From RGIG1995 sp045645205 (GTDB lineage: Bacteria > Bacillota > Clostridia > Oscillospirales > CAG-272), in contig JAZRIJ010000048.1 of assembly GCA_045645205.1 (NCBI GenBank), positions 1 to 34,836 on the forward strand: DNA of 34,836 nt, given 5' to 3'. The stretch's first letter is position 1; every line of letters starts with the position of its first letter. The translations under genes were made by a program, and so were the position numbers. A model generated the notes under the pieces. The model had not been told where the DNA came from. It saw only the letters and a program-made list of their open reading frames with translations, and searched no databases. Below, in pieces: positions 32,630-34,836 of this stretch.

Positions 32630-33427
32630 TTATTCAATAGTTTCTGTTACGTTAAGTACATTTTCAAAGCCGTACTTCTTTGCAAGAGCCATAAGCTTTC
32701 CGTTTTCGTTGAGTGTCTTGATAGCTTCGTTAACCTTTGCTGTCAAGTCGCTTCCCTTCTTAAAGCCGATAGCATATATCTCAGATTCAAGCTCAATTGC
32801 ATCAACAATAGCAAGGTCTGCATAGTCACCCTGTCCGCAAATGTTCTTTGCAAGAACAATGTCAACTACGATAAAGTCAACAGCGCCCGACTTAACTTCG
32901 GTAAATGCATTAATCTGTGCTGTAGCTGTGAATATCTTATCCTTGTCTGTAACGGTTTCAGCATAAGCCGCGCCTGCACTTCCGCCTTCAACGCACACTT
33001 TCTTTCCCTTAAGATCATCAGCAGTTTTGTAAGAATCAACATTGTCCTTCTTAACAACGATGCACTGCTGGTTGAGCATATAACCGTACGAAAAATCAAC
33101 AAGCTCAGCTCTCTTTACGCCATCATCGCTGGAATTAGCTGTAAAACCGTTCCAAATGCAGTCAATTGCACCCGAGTTAAGCTCATTGTACTTCTGTCCC
33201 CAATCGATGATCTGGAATTCAACTTCCATATCGAGAAGCTTTCCGACTTCCATAGCAAATTCTGATTCAAAACCGGTCCAATTACCGTTTTCATCCTGCT
33301 CATTCATGTTCTCAAAAATGGTAACACCGCAAGTAAGTGTGTTATCTTTCTTACCGCATGATGCAAATGCAAATACTGTTCCAATAATGAGAACAATACT
33401 CATAATCAATGATAATGTCTTTTTCAT
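32630..33427 (-). CDS. Amino-acid ABC transporter substrate-binding lipoprotein
   Basis: 265 aa. The N terminus is a lipoprotein signal: KK, a hydrophobic run and the lipobox FASC, so the mature protein is anchored outside by its cysteine. The body is a family-3 periplasmic-type fold (NWTGFESEFAMEVGKLLDME, later KVCVEGGSAG and DFIVVDIVLAKN). The start at 33427 follows GGAGG by seven bases; six extra codons upstream are rejected. The ligand is a polar amino acid by family; which one cannot be read. Confidence 0.94.
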   Translation of the reverse strand: MKKTLSLIMSIVLIIGTVFAFASCGKKDNTLTCGVTIFENMNEQDENGNWTGFESEFAMEVGKLLDMEVEFQIIDWGQKYNELNSGAIDCIWNGFTANSSDDGVKRAELVDFSYGYMLNQQCIVVKKDNVDSYKTADDLKGKKVCVEGGSAGAAYAETVTDKDKIFTATAQINAFTEVKSGAVDFIVVDIVLAKNICGQGDYADLAIVDAIELESEIYAIGFKKGSDLTAKVNEAIKTLNENGKLMALAKKYGFENVLNVTETIE

Positions 33428-33506
33428 AAAAATACCTCCAAACACCGTTTACCGATATTTAATCTTAATTTCATCGCTTTACCGCTTTAGTTTGATAAAG
33501 CTGACA

Positions 33507-33540
33507 TGTGTATAATAGCACACACTCGCCCTTTTGTCAA
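33507..33540 (-). promoter_or_regulatory. Promoter of the ABC operon with possible operator
   Basis: On the - strand TTGACA (33540-33535), 17 bases, TATTAT (33517-33512). A short inverted repeat TGTGT (33507-33511) and ACACA (33520-33524) brackets the -10 box and could bind a repressor. Confidence 0.75.
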
Positions 33541-33572
33541 TATATTTTTCAATTTTTATAAAACAAAAATGC

Positions 33573-33599
33573 AAAACTCTCCATAAAATGGAGAGTTTT
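33573..33599 (-). terminator. Terminator after the alcohol dehydrogenase gene
   Basis: A 12-bp perfect stem (33573-33584 with 33588-33599), read on the - strand with the downstream sequence TTTTGCATTTTTG, 13 bases after the stop codon. Confidence 0.8.
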
Positions 33600-33612
33600 A
33601 TCATCACCAAAA

Positions 33613-34674
33613 TCAGTCAATTATAACAATAGGCTTAATTAAATCTTTCGGTTTATCCTTCATAAGCTGTAATGCATCACCAATTGAATCAAGACCGTGG
33701 AAGGTATGCGTTACCAAAAGGGAGGGATCAAGACGATCTGCCTTTACCATAGCAGTAAGACGCTCTGCTCTGCGGCGGCCGCCGGGGCAAAGACCGCCAT
33801 TTACCGTTTTGTGTCCCATAAATCCGCCTCCGCATGAAGCGTAAGTAAATTTAAACTCATCTGTACCTGTAATCACGTTAAGGTTAGCCATAGCACCACC
33901 GCAGCGTGTTACCATATATGCCTGACCAAGTGTCTCAGCATCCCCACCTGCAACTATCGCTACATCAACGCCTCTACCATTTGTAATTTTCATGATCTGC
34001 TCGACAACATCTCCGTCCTTGTAAGAAATAATGTCAGTCGCACCATACTCTTTTGCAATCTTAACACAGTTAGGACGAGTGCCTATACCTATAAGTTGGG
34101 CAGCACCCATAAGCTTTGCGCCGGCAATAGCCATAAGACCTACAGGACCTATACCAAATACTACAACCGTATCACCGTATTTTACATTTGCAAGCTCACA
34201 TCCGTGAAATCCGGTAGTCATCATATCTACTACCATAATTGCCTTTTCATAGGGCATACCTTCGGGAAGATGGCAAAGATTCATATCAGCAGAACGAACC
34301 TTGAATTTTTCAGCCATTACACCGTCTTCATAGTTTGAGAAATTTATTCCCGCAAACATACCGCCTGCATCCCAAGGATCTCCATCCTGAATATCGGGAT
34401 GTTTCCAAGTAGGTGTTGTACATGGAACAATAACCTTATCTCCTACTTTGAAATCTTTTACATCTTTTCCGGCTTCAACAATTTCACCTATTGCCTCGTG
34501 CCCAAGCGTAATATCTTTCAGCCAAGCACCGTCCATCTCCCAAGCTGTGTGTACATCAGAAGAACACGGACAAAGCGCCAAAGGACGACAAATAACCTCA
34601 TCAGGACCGCATATCGGATCAGGTTTATCCATCCATCCGACTACACCAATAGAATGTCTTACATAAGCTTTCAT
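33613..34674 (-). CDS. NADP-dependent secondary alcohol dehydrogenase (isopropanol type)
   Basis: Zinc-dependent medium-chain dehydrogenase, 353 aa, that interconverts secondary alcohols and ketones. It aligns from memory along its whole length with the Thermoanaerobacter brockii/Clostridium beijerinckii enzyme. The catalytic zinc ligands are visible in APCTSD-like CPCSSD (Cys37), LGHEA (His, Glu) and VDMMTTGFHG (Asp). The nucleotide site GIGPVGLMAIAGAKLMGA, followed by IGTRP, keeps the Gly-x-Arg typical of NADP preference. The structural-zinc loop is missing, as in that subgroup. GTGAGG precedes ATG. It is monocistronic, with its own promoter and terminator. Confidence 0.93.
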   Translation of the reverse strand: MKAYVRHSIGVVGWMDKPDPICGPDEVICRPLALCPCSSDVHTAWEMDGAWLKDITLGHEAIGEIVEAGKDVKDFKVGDKVIVPCTTPTWKHPDIQDGDPWDAGGMFAGINFSNYEDGVMAEKFKVRSADMNLCHLPEGMPYEKAIMVVDMMTTGFHGCELANVKYGDTVVVFGIGPVGLMAIAGAKLMGAAQLIGIGTRPNCVKIAKEYGATDIISYKDGDVVEQIMKITNGRGVDVAIVAGGDAETLGQAYMVTRCGGAMANLNVITGTDEFKFTYASCGGGFMGHKTVNGGLCPGGRRRAERLTAMVKADRLDPSLLVTHTFHGLDSIGDALQLMKDKPKDLIKPIVIID

Positions 34675-34717
34675 AATTAAACCTCACAATGTTTATTATT
34701 TAAATATACCTGTAAAC

Positions 34718-34746
34718 ATTCTAACATTTTGACAGCCAAATGTCAA
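34718..34746 (-). promoter_or_regulatory. Promoter of the alcohol dehydrogenase gene
   Basis: On the - strand TTGACA (34746-34741), 17 bases, TAGAAT (34723-34718). TTGACA (34729-34734) and TGTCAA (34741-34746) form an inverted repeat with a 6-base gap overlapping the -35 box, a possible operator. Confidence 0.75.
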
Positions 34747-34777
34747 CTTAAAGATCTACATTTTTTCAATAAAAAAA

Positions 34778-34809
34778 TTGACAAAATAGCTTTTATAAAT
34801 TGATATATA
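34778..34809 (+). promoter_or_regulatory. Weak candidate promoter facing out of the window
   Basis: TTGACA (34778-34783) is followed by an AT-rich TATATA run at non-ideal spacing. It may serve a gene beyond the right edge; no coding start is visible inside the window. Confidence 0.3.
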
Positions 34810-34836
34810 TATATATACTTTTATACTTACAATACA

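Noticed and set aside
32426..33265. 279-codon open frame on the + strand
   Set aside because: It is antisense to the permease and binding-protein genes, whose motifs are unmistakable, and has no ribosome binding site or recognisable domain.
34801..34818. TA dinucleotide run at the right end
   Set aside because: It is a short simple-sequence stretch common in AT-rich intergenic DNA, with no sign of function beyond a weak promoter.
1..34836. Mobile elements, prophage or CRISPR array
   Set aside because: No transposase, integrase, phage structural gene, terminal repeats or regularly spaced direct repeats were seen.

Overview
The window looks like chromosomal DNA of an endospore-forming, low-to-moderate GC Firmicute, most likely an uncultured clostridial lineage. 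Four things support this: a PolC-type replicative polymerase, two sporulation loci (dipicolinate synthase dpaA-dpaB and the mother-cell regulator spoIIID), strong AAGGAGG-like ribosome binding sites, and TTGACA/TATAAT promoters with 17-base spacers. No phage, insertion sequence, integrase or CRISPR array was seen. Genus cannot be read from the sequence.

Left part (1-4310, + strand): two tandem Gfo/Idh/MocA-type dehydrogenase paralogs under one promoter, closed by a terminator, then a monocistronic Na+/phosphate-cotransporter-family protein with a PhoU-like tail. Next (4343-11700, - strand) comes miaB-mutS-mutL-tgt, which combines tRNA modification and mismatch repair. It is driven by a perfect-consensus promoter that diverges from the sporulation operon dpaA-dpaB (11825-13284, +). 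An ATP-type 6-phosphofructokinase gene (13424-14506, +) converges on the following - strand block.

Middle part (14564-28202, - strand): the conserved Firmicutes cluster pyrH-frr-uppS-cdsA-dxr-rseP-ispG-polC, read right to left. It covers UMP kinase, ribosome recycling, undecaprenyl and phospholipid precursors, two MEP isoprenoid steps, site-2 protease and replication. Isoprenoid genes (dxr, ispG) sit with their consumer uppS. Two accessory genes are appended after polC: a 721-aa fusion of an alpha/beta-hydrolase with a condensation/acyltransferase-like domain, and a coupled six-TM zinc-ribbon protein. This pair is the best candidate here for a poorly characterised system.

Right part (28308-34836): a zinc-ribbon/two-TM/OB-fold-like membrane protein, an AraC-family regulator and spoIIID on the - strand; a tRNA-Leu(GAG) on the + strand; a polar amino-acid ABC transporter operon (binding lipoprotein, permease, ATPase) followed by an ATGA-coupled small ORF that is readable only through a -1 shift on an A7 run; and an NADP-dependent secondary-alcohol-dehydrogenase-like gene.

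Most genes are standard housekeeping functions. The non-routine observations are the duplicated dehydrogenases with a near-identical central patch, the hydrolase-acyltransferase/membrane-protein pair, the frameshift-dependent ORF, a stop codon placed in a hairpin loop (dpaB), mutually exclusive hairpins before pyrH, and a GNRA hairpin inside the frr-uppS gap.
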